A stretch of DNA of 64,000 nt, taken from assembly GCF_000154825.1 (NCBI RefSeq), contig NZ_DS560015.1, positions 211,052 to 275,051 on the forward strand. The letters are read 5' to 3'. The stretch comes from Anaerofustis stercorihominis DSM 17244. GTDB lineage: Bacteria; Bacillota; Clostridia; Eubacteriales; Anaerofustaceae. Below the pieces are notes generated by a model, which was not told the origin of the DNA, did not search any database, and worked only from the letters and a program-made list of their open reading frames with translations. Positions 1 through 7,150 of this stretch are shown piece after piece. The translations under genes and the position numbers were made by a program. How positions within the stretch are numbered: the first letter of the stretch is position 1; every line of letters begins with the position of its first letter.

Positions 1-285
1 TATCACACTTTCTTCCTCTTCGTCTTTTGCAATTTCTGCAGTATCTTTTTCGAGTATCTTGCTTAGAAGGTCAAGAGCTCTTAACTTGTCGTAAAATTGA
101 AGCTTTAGTTTTCCATTGGTAAATTCCACGGATTTGATGGCTTTGTCTTCAAAATCGAAATCCTTTAGTTCTAGCCCCTCACTCTCCAAAATGACCACGT
201 CAGAAAGATTATGAAAAGCAATTTTCTTAACTTCATCTATAACGTCACTTAATTTCAAGTCTTCTTTTGTCTTATCTTTTTTCAA
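1..285 (-). CDS. Terminase small subunit C-terminal-like protein (partial, runs off window)
   Basis: About 95 codons are visible and the 3' end lies outside the window. The start is TTG at 285, chosen because GGGAGGG (rc of 291-297) sits 5 nt upstream. The visible protein has a helical VIDEVKKIAFHNLSDVV segment, then a stretch ending LQFYDKLRALDLLSKIL. This resembles the central/C-terminal part of phage terminase small subunits (Terminase_2 family). The N-terminal helix-turn-helix expected of a packaging subunit is absent, and no other phage gene is next to it. It may be a domesticated or decayed phage relic, or an unrelated helical protein. The family call is by eye. Confidence 0.5.
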   Translation of the reverse strand, partial: MKKDKTKEDLKLSDVIDEVKKIAFHNLSDVVILESEGLELKDFDFEDKAIKSVEFTNGKLKLQFYDKLRALDLLSKILEKDTAEIAKDEEEESVI

Positions 286-310
286 ATAATCCCTCCCTAT
301 ATAGCAGTAC

Positions 311-338
311 AAAAAAATAAGCACGGCCGTGCTTATTT
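311..338 (-). terminator. Perfect palindrome with T-run, possible leader terminator of the TerS-like gene
   Basis: A 24-nt perfect palindrome (315-338) contains a GCAC/GTGC core around GGCC. Read on the minus strand it is followed by seven T residues, as in an intrinsic terminator. It lies only about 26 nt upstream of the TTG start, so it would act as a leader attenuator or as an operator, not as an end-of-gene terminator. Confidence 0.45.
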
Positions 339-488
339 AATCTAAATGTTATCATCACTATAGAGAAAAAATTCATCAAGTATTTTTACATATTTAAACA
401 TTAAAATACAATTAATTTAATATATACTTATTAGATACGCCAAGATATTATGATAAAATATAAATATAAACATTAAGGGGTAACTAAA

Positions 489-1802
489 ATGAAATTTGAC
501 AGGAATAAGACTTATGCTCTCGCCCTCGGAGGAGGAGGCGTCAGAGGCGCCTATGAAATAGGAGTATGGAGAGCTTTGATAGAAGAAAATATAAATATAA
601 AATCGGTATGCGGTACAAGTATCGGAGCGGTAAACGGAGCTTTGGTAGCTCAAAAAGATTTTAAAAAGGCGATAAAGCTTTGGACAGAGATAACTCCCGA
701 AACCATATATAACAAAGACAGCAACATGGTAGACAGGATAAGGGACATATCCAAGCTGGAAGAAATATTAAGGGCTAATCTGGACGAAGAGAAGATAAGA
801 AAAAGCGATATAGATTTCGGAGTCGTTACTTTTAACCTTACGACTTTGGAGCCTATAATCATATTCAAGGAGGATATGCCAAAGGGCAAGATGATAGATT
901 ATATCCTTGCAAGTGCAAATTATCCCATATTTTACAGGCAGGAAATAGACGAAGAGGTCTTCGTTGACGGAGGAGTGTATGATAACCTTCCAAGAGGTCC
1001 TTTGGCAGACAGAGGCTACAAGGATATAATCGAAGTAGATATAAATCCTCCTCTAAGCAATATAACAAAGAAAAAAGTCGCAGACGATGTTACCGTTCAT
1101 ACCATAATAAGCAAGCATACTCTCTACGGTCAGTTTTTATTCAACAGCAAACAGCTGAAAGAAAATATAAATAAGGGATATTTGGATACGAAACTATATA
1201 ATGACGAATATCTCTCAAGTCATTATTATGTCAAAAGACCTATGAACGGTTACGATATATCCCTCAAACCAAGGGATATATCAAGGCTTATAATGGATGA
1301 CAGATTTTCTAATTTCTTTATAAGCGACAAGAGGATAAAAAGTTATATAGAGTTTATCAACGATTACTATAAAGATAAGAACGGATACGACTATGGTGAT
1401 ATACCCATAAGAGATGAAAGATTTTTTATGGCGGCACTTGAAATAACCGCGGACGTTGTTGGTCTTGAGCCTATAAAAGAGTATTCATACGAAGAATTCA
1501 GACTTGAAATAATAAGAGAAGTAAATGAACTTATATTAAACGAAGAGAAGATATCTTCACTTCTCGACGGGGGGATATTCAACCTCGCAATGAGTGCGGA
1601 TATGAATTTCGAAAAGAAAACACTTCTTTCTCTGCTCATCTTTGCAAGCAACAGGAGTTCTCTTATCGAATCTATTTTATATACGACTTCACCTAAAATA
1701 ACCATAGCATTCATTACATCTTTTATAATAATGAACAGACTGAATTATGATGATTTTTCTCTCATGCCGAAGATTATCAACAAAGAAAAAGCCGATTTTT
1801 AA
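489..1802 (+). CDS. Patatin-like phospholipase
   Basis: 437 aa. The N-terminus carries the patatin oxyanion-hole glycine loop GGGGVRG (residues 14-20). The nucleophile elbow is GTSIG with Ser44, and the catalytic dyad Asp160 lies in the DGG motif of VFVDGG. Patatins hydrolyse acyl chains from membrane phospholipids or lysolipids. The region after about residue 270 is extra helical sequence without a recognised motif, making the protein longer than minimal patatins. AGGGG precedes ATG by about 8 nt. No signal peptide is visible, so it probably acts at the inner face of the membrane. It is transcribed alone, near the glycerol-3-phosphate genes. Confidence 0.9.
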   Translation: MKFDRNKTYALALGGGGVRGAYEIGVWRALIEENINIKSVCGTSIGAVNGALVAQKDFKKAIKLWTEITPETIYNKDSNMVDRIRDISKLEEILRANLDEEKIRKSDIDFGVVTFNLTTLEPIIIFKEDMPKGKMIDYILASANYPIFYRQEIDEEVFVDGGVYDNLPRGPLADRGYKDIIEVDINPPLSNITKKKVADDVTVHTIISKHTLYGQFLFNSKQLKENINKGYLDTKLYNDEYLSSHYYVKRPMNGYDISLKPRDISRLIMDDRFSNFFISDKRIKSYIEFINDYYKDKNGYDYGDIPIRDERFFMAALEITADVVGLEPIKEYSYEEFRLEIIREVNELILNEEKISSLLDGGIFNLAMSADMNFEKKTLLSLLIFASNRSSLIESILYTTSPKITIAFITSFIIMNRLNYDDFSLMPKIINKEKADF

Positions 1803-1828
1803 GGCTAAAACCCGAAATATCCCGAAAG

Positions 1829-1866
1829 TTATCAACATACTAACAGGTTATCCACAGTTTTCCACA
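1829..1866 (+). other. Cluster of DnaA boxes
   Basis: Three 9-mers occur within 38 bp on the same strand: TTATCAACA (1829-1837), TTATCCACA (1848-1856, a perfect TTATNCACA consensus) and TTTTCCACA (1858-1866). An AT-rich stretch follows. This is the typical texture of a Firmicutes origin or DnaA-titration site, but dnaA and dnaN are not in the window. Confidence 0.6.
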
Positions 1867-1953
1867 ATAAAACATGGATATTTCGCATTTTGAACGTTTT
1901 TTGTTATTTATTACATTTTTGATGATATTTGTAGGGGGGGTATATGATATTTA

Positions 1954-1972
1954 TAAGGGGCAGAGCCCCTTA
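1954..1972. repeat. Solo copy of the 19-bp GGGGC-type palindrome of the dispersed repeat
   Basis: TAAGGGGCAGAGCCCCTTA is identical to the right-end palindrome of repeat copies at 16687 and 20211. It occurs here without the rest of the element, which shows that the palindrome can move or persist as an independent unit. Confidence 0.75.
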
Positions 1973-2000
1973 CAATGGGTCATACCTCTAATATATTTTG

Positions 2001-2029
2001 TTGTATTGAATAAAAAGTCATGATATAAT
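2001..2029 (+). promoter_or_regulatory. Sigma-A type promoter
   Basis: TTGTAT (2001-2006), a 17-nt spacer and TATAAT (2024-2029), upstream of the small acidic protein gene starting at 2059. Confidence 0.6.
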
Positions 2030-2058
2030 TGTTAAAAATATATAGGCGAGGTAAAGAT

Positions 2059-2310
2059 ATGATAGACGAAGCTTTGGAAATCATCGAAGATTATTTGAAC
2101 GGTGAAAGCGATACCGATGATTTCAAGACGGACATTGCGGTACTTGTGGATATGGACTATTCCGATATGAAAGAAGAGAACGAAGAGGCAGCCGATTTGA
2201 TAGCATCGGATTTACTCGATATATTAAATGATCATGAAGACGGGAGCTGTCTGATGAGTTTCATGGAAAAGGTAAACGATGTTTATGAACGTATAAAAGA
2301 GGTGCTTTAA
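2059..2310 (+). CDS. Small acidic protein of unknown function
   Basis: 83 aa from ATG 2059, preferred over the in-frame upstream codon at 2029 because GGCGAGGT (2045-2052) is correctly placed and 2029 overlaps the promoter -10. The protein is strongly acidic (many Asp/Glu) and predicted all-helical, with the layout EALEIIEDYLNG then acidic helices. It has no membrane segment and no cysteine cluster; one Cys is present. It has its own promoter. Small acidic helical proteins of this kind include immunity and inhibitor proteins, but nothing seen here fixes a role. Confidence 0.65.
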   Translation: MIDEALEIIEDYLNGESDTDDFKTDIAVLVDMDYSDMKEENEEAADLIASDLLDILNDHEDGSCLMSFMEKVNDVYERIKEVL

Positions 2311-2508
2311 GATCTGTCAAATCTTAAATATTTAATTTTTCGTGGGTTAAATGACTCATTTCAAAAATCTTTTAATTATAATAATATTTAAATAAAAATG
2401 CAGTAAATATTAAAAGGTAAGGACAATTTAAACAAAATGGAATATAATATAATTAGATTACAAAATTAATCTAATTATAATTATCTTTACAAAAGTCACA
2501 TAAAGGAC

Positions 2509-2537
2509 TTGAAATTCTTGGAAGAAAGTTATATAAT
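2509..2537 (+). promoter_or_regulatory. Promoter of the glp operon
   Basis: TTGAAA (2509-2514), a 17-nt spacer and TATAAT (2532-2537). Transcription would start near 2544 and run through a leader of about 110 nt. Confidence 0.7.
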
Positions 2538-2566
2538 ATATAAAAATATCAATTTACAATTAAATA

Positions 2567-2636
2567 GCGGAAGAGATTAGAAGAGAAACCGCAACATATT
2601 ACGCTTAAAGACCTTAAGTGTGTATGTTGTTTTTTT
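2567..2636 (+). promoter_or_regulatory. glp leader with intrinsic terminator, probable GlpP antitermination target
   Basis: The leader holds GCGG (2567-2570) that can pair with CCGC (2589-2592), then a hairpin CAACATA...TATGTTG (2592-2629) with inner stem CTTAA/TTAAG, followed by seven T residues. The upstream pairing overlaps the foot of the terminator stem by one base. Known glp leaders in Bacillus carry a terminator relieved by GlpP with glycerol-3-phosphate. A GlpP gene lies 3.7 kb downstream. The start codon at 2657 follows the terminator. Confidence 0.65.
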
Positions 2637-2656
2637 GTATTTACAAGGAGGAAAAT

Positions 2657-4108
2657 ATGAAAGAAATGTATGATGTGCTAATTATCGGTGCAGGTGTGGT
2701 AGGTTGTTCTGCCGCAAGAGAACTTTCCAAGTACGATTTAAACATAGGCGTTTTGGAAAGAAGAGAAGATGTTTCATGCGGGACGTCAAAAGCCAATTCG
2801 GGAATGATACACGGAGGCTACGACGCAACTCACGGAACTATCAAGGCTAAATTATCAAAGAGAGGAAACGAGCTGTTTACTATTTTGGATAACGAACTCC
2901 ATTTCGGTCATACAAGATGCGGTTCTCTCGTTCTCGCATTCGACGAAGAAGATATCGAAACACTCAAAGGACTTCAGGAAAACGGAAATAAGAACGGAGT
3001 CGAAACGGAAATAATCGATATCGACAGGATACACGAAATCGAACCCAATATATCAAACGAAGTCATCGCAGCTCTTTACTGTAAGACTGCGGGTATCGCA
3101 ATGCCTTTCCAATACTGCGTTGCATTAGCCGAAAATGCTATTACGAACGGTGTTGAATTCAACCTTAACGAAGAAGTAACGGATATCACGAAAGAGGGAG
3201 ACGTATTTACGGTCAAGACAAAGGACAATGAATATAAAGCAAGATACGTGATAAACGCAGCAGGTGTATATGCGGACAAGATTTCTTCCATGATAGCGGA
3301 AACGAACTTTAAAATCACACCAAGAAAAGGTGAATATATGCTGCTTGACAGCTGTGAATCATCAAAAGTTCATCCTGTCATATTCCCTACTCCGAAAGCA
3401 CATTCAAAAGGTATAGCTCTTACACAGTCTCAGGACGGAAATATACTCGTAGGTCCTAACGCAGAGTACATAGACGATAAAGAAGATGTTTCTACAGACT
3501 CAAAAACTTTAGACGAAGTATGGGCTCAAACGGAGAGATTTCTTATAAACAAACTCGACAAAAGCAAAGTCATCACTCAGTTTGCGGGACTGAGAGCGAC
3601 TACGGATACACAGGACTTCATTATCGAAGAAAGTTCCACAAAAGGATTTATCAATGCCGCTGCCATACAGTCTCCGGGCTTTACGGTTTCATATGCGATA
3701 GCCGAAATGCTCGTTGATATTTTAAAAGAAGCGGGACTTGAATTAAGTGAAAACAAAGATTTCGATCCTAATAGAAGAGGATATGTGGACATGGAAAATA
3801 TGTCTAAAGAAGAAATCAATGAACTCATCAAAAAAGACCCTAGATTTGCAAGAGTTATATGCAGATGTGAAACTATCACGGAAGGTCAGATAGTAGACGT
3901 CCTTCACAGAGGTATCAAGGTAACGACCTTAGACGGCGTAAAGAGAAGAATGAGAGCGGGTATGGGAAGATGTCAGGGAGGTTTCTGTTCTCCTAGGGTA
4001 ATGGAAATCATAAAGAGAGAATACGATATGAACTATGAAGATGTTACCAAGAAAGGCGAAGAATCTTATATTCTAACCGGAAAACTTAACAAGGGAGGTA
4101 ACAACTAA
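2657..4108 (+). CDS. glpA: FAD-dependent glycerol-3-phosphate dehydrogenase, GlpA-like with BFD [2Fe-2S] domain
   Basis: 483 aa from ATG 2657 (AAGGAGG at 2645-2651); an upstream in-frame codon at 2618 lies inside the leader terminator and is rejected. The N-terminal FAD fold has GAGVVG at residues 11-16 (DAO family). The C-terminus is a BFD-like [2Fe-2S] domain with Cys402, Cys404, Cys439 and Cys444. In Clostridia this architecture oxidises glycerol-3-phosphate to dihydroxyacetone phosphate and passes electrons to a partner flavoprotein. It is the first of three tightly spaced genes. No glpK or glpF is present, so the substrate may come from lipid turnover or be imported elsewhere. Confidence 0.88.
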   Translation: MKEMYDVLIIGAGVVGCSAARELSKYDLNIGVLERREDVSCGTSKANSGMIHGGYDATHGTIKAKLSKRGNELFTILDNELHFGHTRCGSLVLAFDEEDIETLKGLQENGNKNGVETEIIDIDRIHEIEPNISNEVIAALYCKTAGIAMPFQYCVALAENAITNGVEFNLNEEVTDITKEGDVFTVKTKDNEYKARYVINAAGVYADKISSMIAETNFKITPRKGEYMLLDSCESSKVHPVIFPTPKAHSKGIALTQSQDGNILVGPNAEYIDDKEDVSTDSKTLDEVWAQTERFLINKLDKSKVITQFAGLRATTDTQDFIIEESSTKGFINAAAIQSPGFTVSYAIAEMLVDILKEAGLELSENKDFDPNRRGYVDMENMSKEEINELIKKDPRFARVICRCETITEGQIVDVLHRGIKVTTLDGVKRRMRAGMGRCQGGFCSPRVMEIIKREYDMNYEDVTKKGEESYILTGKLNKGGNN

Positions 4109-4109
4109 G

Positions 4110-5369
4110 ATGAAAAACTATGATTTAGTAATAATCGGCGGAGGTCCTGCTGGACTCAGCGCTGCTATTTCGGCAAAAGAAAACGGAGTAAAGGACATAC
4201 TTATCCTCGAAAGAGATATGAGGTTAGGCGGTATTCTTAACCAATGTATCCATAACGGTTTCGGACTTCACAGATTTAAAGAAGAGCTTGCGGGTCCGGA
4301 ATACGCGGGAAGAGATATAGATACTATAATGCGTCTTGGCGTAGATGTTATGCTTGACACAATGGTAATCAAACTTGAAGACGACAGGACGATACATTTT
4401 TTAAATAAAGAAACGGGTTATCAGACCATAAGACCTACGGCGGTAATACTGGCTACGGGCTGCAGGGAAAGGACCAGAGGAGCCCTTAACATGGCAGGTT
4501 CACGTCCAAGCGGTATAATGACCGCGGGAACAGCTCAAAGATTTGTAAATATGGAAGGTTACATGGTAGGTAAAGAAGTAGTGATCCTTGGTTCGGGAGA
4601 TATCGGACTTATTATGGCAAGAAGGATGACTTTGGAGGGTGCAAAGGTAAAATGCGTACTTGAACTTATGCCTTACTCAAACGGACTTCAAAGAAATATC
4701 GTTCAGTGTCTCGAAGACTACGATATACCGCTAAAGCTTGCTCATACCGTAGTGGATATAAAAGGTAAGGAAAGGCTTGAAGCTGTTGTGGTTGCTCAGG
4801 TCGGCGAAGACAAAAAGCCTATCGAAGGGACCGAAGAAGTGATACCTTGCGATACTTTGTTATTATCCGTCGGACTTATCCCGGAAAACGAACTTTCAAA
4901 TATGGCGGGAATAGAAATCGACCCTAGAGTAAAAGGACCTTATGTATCACAAAACAGACAAACGAGCATTGAAGGCATATTCGCCTGCGGGAACGTACTT
5001 CAGGTACACGACCTTGTAGACTTCGTTTCAAACGAAGGGTTTATCGCAGGTAAAGGTGCTGCGGAATATATCAAAGAAGGAAACGATGTAAGCGAAGATA
5101 TCGTGACAAAAGCAGTGGCTCCCATATCTTATACCGTTCCTCAGAAAATCTCCTCAAAAGACTTAAAAGAAGACGTATCCATGTTCATGAGAGTAAACAG
5201 AGTAGTGCCTGCGGGATACGTCGTGGCAAAACTTAACGGAGAAGAAATTTTAAGAAAGAAAGAACTTAAATTCTTACCCGGAGAAATGATAAACATAAAC
5301 ATCAAGAAAGATTTGATAAAAGATAAAAAAGGCGAACTTACTTTTGAAATCGAGGAGGCGGATAAATAA
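4110..5369 (+). CDS. NAD(P)/FAD-dependent oxidoreductase, electron partner of GlpA
   Basis: 419 aa. The FAD motif GGGPAG is near the N-terminus and a second Rossmann motif GSGDIG lies in mid-protein, typical of Pyr_redox_2 enzymes. CNQC-free but with NQCIHNGFG and a CRERTRG segment, as in the GlpB-equivalent proteins of clostridial glp operons. The start ATG 4110 follows GGGAGGT and lies 1 nt after the upstream stop. It is inferred to accept electrons from the GlpA-like subunit and reduce NAD(P)+ or a carrier. Confidence 0.82.
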   Translation: MKNYDLVIIGGGPAGLSAAISAKENGVKDILILERDMRLGGILNQCIHNGFGLHRFKEELAGPEYAGRDIDTIMRLGVDVMLDTMVIKLEDDRTIHFLNKETGYQTIRPTAVILATGCRERTRGALNMAGSRPSGIMTAGTAQRFVNMEGYMVGKEVVILGSGDIGLIMARRMTLEGAKVKCVLELMPYSNGLQRNIVQCLEDYDIPLKLAHTVVDIKGKERLEAVVVAQVGEDKKPIEGTEEVIPCDTLLLSVGLIPENELSNMAGIEIDPRVKGPYVSQNRQTSIEGIFACGNVLQVHDLVDFVSNEGFIAGKGAAEYIKEGNDVSEDIVTKAVAPISYTVPQKISSKDLKEDVSMFMRVNRVVPAGYVVAKLNGEEILRKKELKFLPGEMININIKKDLIKDKKGELTFEIEEADK

Positions 5370-5722
5370 TGAAAAGAGAATTAACGTGCATATGCTGTCC
5401 TAGAGGATGTGCCTTAACGGTAGAATACGAAGGAAAAGAAGTATTTTCGGTAACCGGGAATACTTGTCCGAGAGGAGACAAATACGCCAAAGAAGAAGTC
5501 GTAGAGCCTAAGAGAGTAGTTACATCTACTATTAAAGTCGAAGGCGGAAGAGATAATGTGACTTCGGTAAGAACAAATGCGGGAGTACCGAAAGCAAAGA
5601 TATTCGAAGTTATGGAAGAAATCAACTCCGTAGTCCTAAAAGCTCCGGTTAGAATCGGTGATATAGTTGTAAAAGACATCTGCGGTACGGGAGCAGATCT
5701 TCTTGTAACGAGAAACTGCTAA
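5369..5722 (+). CDS. DUF1667 cysteine-rich protein, third glp operon subunit
   Basis: 117 aa. The start ATG overlaps the preceding stop by one base (TAATG), showing translational coupling. Cys7, Cys9, Cys10, Cys14 and Cys33 form a TCICCPRGC...CPRG pattern, with another Cys pair near the C-terminus (DICGTG, RNC). DUF1667 proteins are the usual third member after the GlpA-like and Pyr_redox_2 proteins in Clostridia. The cysteines suggest Fe-S or metal binding and a role in electron transfer, but the exact function is not established. Confidence 0.85.
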   Translation: MKRELTCICCPRGCALTVEYEGKEVFSVTGNTCPRGDKYAKEEVVEPKRVVTSTIKVEGGRDNVTSVRTNAGVPKAKIFEVMEEINSVVLKAPVRIGDIVVKDICGTGADLLVTRNC

Positions 5723-5755
5723 AATCAAAAATAGTATATCATAAAATCCATTCAG

Positions 5756-5790
5756 ACCCATTATAGGAATATAGTGGGTTTATTTTTTTG
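5756..5790 (+). terminator. Terminator of the glp operon
   Basis: ACCCATTATA (5756-5765) pairs with TATAGTGGGT (5770-5779) around a GGAA loop, followed by a T-rich tail. Confidence 0.85.
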
Positions 5791-5847
5791 TTCGTAAATG
5801 GTATAATTATTCCTGCGAAAACAAGAACTTTCTGTAGGGCTAACCTT

Positions 5848-6295
5848 CTAAGGGACGGAGTCCCTTAGAAACCCTGCCCTTTTTTGTCCGAAGAAACAAA
5901 AAAGGGATAAAAATTCTTCCACTGCGTGGTGCTAAGCCTTCGGCAAAAGAGATATTAAACGTCCTCCCACTTTCATATCCAAATTACCTGAAAGAATTAT
6001 TATCTTTAATATAAGATAAAACTTCCTATATTGGGTCGGGGTAGCGGTCGTTTCAAAAATCTCGGGCAGAGATTTTTAGAAAATCCGACCGCGTTAAGAG
6101 CCACCACGGAGATTGAGTGGAGCCTTTTATTCTTAAATTGACTAATTTTAATCTTCACAAGAAGATTTTTAGATTTTAATTAATTAAAATCTATGTGTAC
6201 GAAGTACACTAAATAACATGAGCAGATTTGCGTCAGCAATATTTGCGAATTAGGGCGAGCAAAGATTAAGCAGGGTGTAAGGGACAGAGCCCCTT
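5848..6295 (+). repeat. Dispersed structured repeat, copy A (full length)
   Basis: 448 bp. Left palindrome 5848-5868, then a variable hairpin (CCCTTTTTTGT/ACAAAAAAGGG), CCAC-TGC-GTGG, GCC-TTC-GGC, the ATATTAAAC box, an outer stem GCGGTCG (6044-6050)/CGACCGC (6086-6092) enclosing an AAAAATCT/AGATTTTT hairpin, then the CCACCACGG and GAGTGGAGCC boxes and the right palindrome AAGGGACAGAGCCCCTT (6279-6295). No long ORF runs through it. It occupies all the space between the glp terminator and glpP. Confidence 0.85.
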
Positions 6296-6333
6296 GATTA
6301 TTTCTTTCTTTAAAAAAGAAAAAAGGAGAATTT

Positions 6334-6897
6334 ATGAACAAGAAATTGATAGATGCACTAAAGAAAAATCCTATAATAGTATCGGTAAGAAGTGAAGAAG
6401 AGACCGACAGAGCAATAAAAAGCAGAGCTGAAGTCGTGTTTATCATACATACGGATATGGATCATTTGGTAAGTCAGGTAAAGAAAATCAAAAATGCGGG
6501 AAAAATGGCATTTATTCACGTAGATTTGGTACATGGATTTTCATCTTCCCCCATTGCTCTGGAATACATATATAAACTTACGAATCCCGACGGGATACTG
6601 ACCACTAAAAAAGCACTTATAAACAAAGCGAAAGACCTTAATCTAACAAGTATTTTAAGAGTATTCGCACTGGATTCTCCCACTATAGTTTCTTCAGCTA
6701 AACTCATAAAAGAAGTAAAACCCGACATTGTGGAAATACTGCCCGGTATTGCGCCTAAAGCTATCAAATTGATCGGAGAAAAGGTAAACGTACCCATTAT
6801 AGCCGGAGGAATGATAGAAACGAAAGATGAAGTTATATCATGTATAAAGAACGGGGCTGTAGGTGTATCATCTTCAAGTGAAAAATTGATAATATAA
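6334..6897 (+). CDS. glpP: Glycerol uptake operon antiterminator GlpP
   Basis: 187 aa, the normal length of the GlpP family, a TIM-barrel-like RNA-binding antiterminator that responds to glycerol-3-phosphate. Family features seen are IIHTDMDHL near residue 50, FIHVDLVHG, the segment PDGILTTKKALI, RVFALDS and the C-terminal IIAGGMI. AAGGAG precedes the ATG. No promoter is visible between the right end of repeat copy A (6295) and the start, so the mRNA probably begins within or before the repeat. Its likely target is the leader terminator of the glp operon at 2592-2636. Confidence 0.9.
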   Translation: MNKKLIDALKKNPIIVSVRSEEETDRAIKSRAEVVFIIHTDMDHLVSQVKKIKNAGKMAFIHVDLVHGFSSSPIALEYIYKLTNPDGILTTKKALINKAKDLNLTSILRVFALDSPTIVSSAKLIKEVKPDIVEILPGIAPKAIKLIGEKVNVPIIAGGMIETKDEVISCIKNGAVGVSSSSEKLII

Positions 6898-6964
6898 TAT
6901 TGACGAAAATATAAAAAATATTTATAATAAAAGATGATCGAAAGATTTTTTCTTTAAACCATGC

Positions 6965-7013
6965 AAAAAGCGAATTATAAGACTTCATAACATCTTAATG
7001 ATTCGCTTTTTTT
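6965..7013 (+). terminator. Terminator after glpP
   Basis: AAAAAGCGAAT (6965-6975) pairs with ATTCGCTTTTT (7001-7011), with a partly paired inner region and a T-run. Confidence 0.8.
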
Positions 7014-7150
7014 GATAGAAAGTTTTATTTGGTTTGATATATAAAATAATTTAAAACATATAACTCAATCCTATAAAGTAAAAAAGAAAAAAAATAACGA
7101 ACAAAGTGTAATAAATATAAAATTACATAAAATCTATATAAGAGGTATTT

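Noticed and set aside
5848-6295. Group I/II intron or IS605-type element as explanation of the dispersed repeat
   Set aside because: No intron catalytic core, ORF or splice context recognised, and no transposase in any copy. Kept as an unclassified structured repeat.
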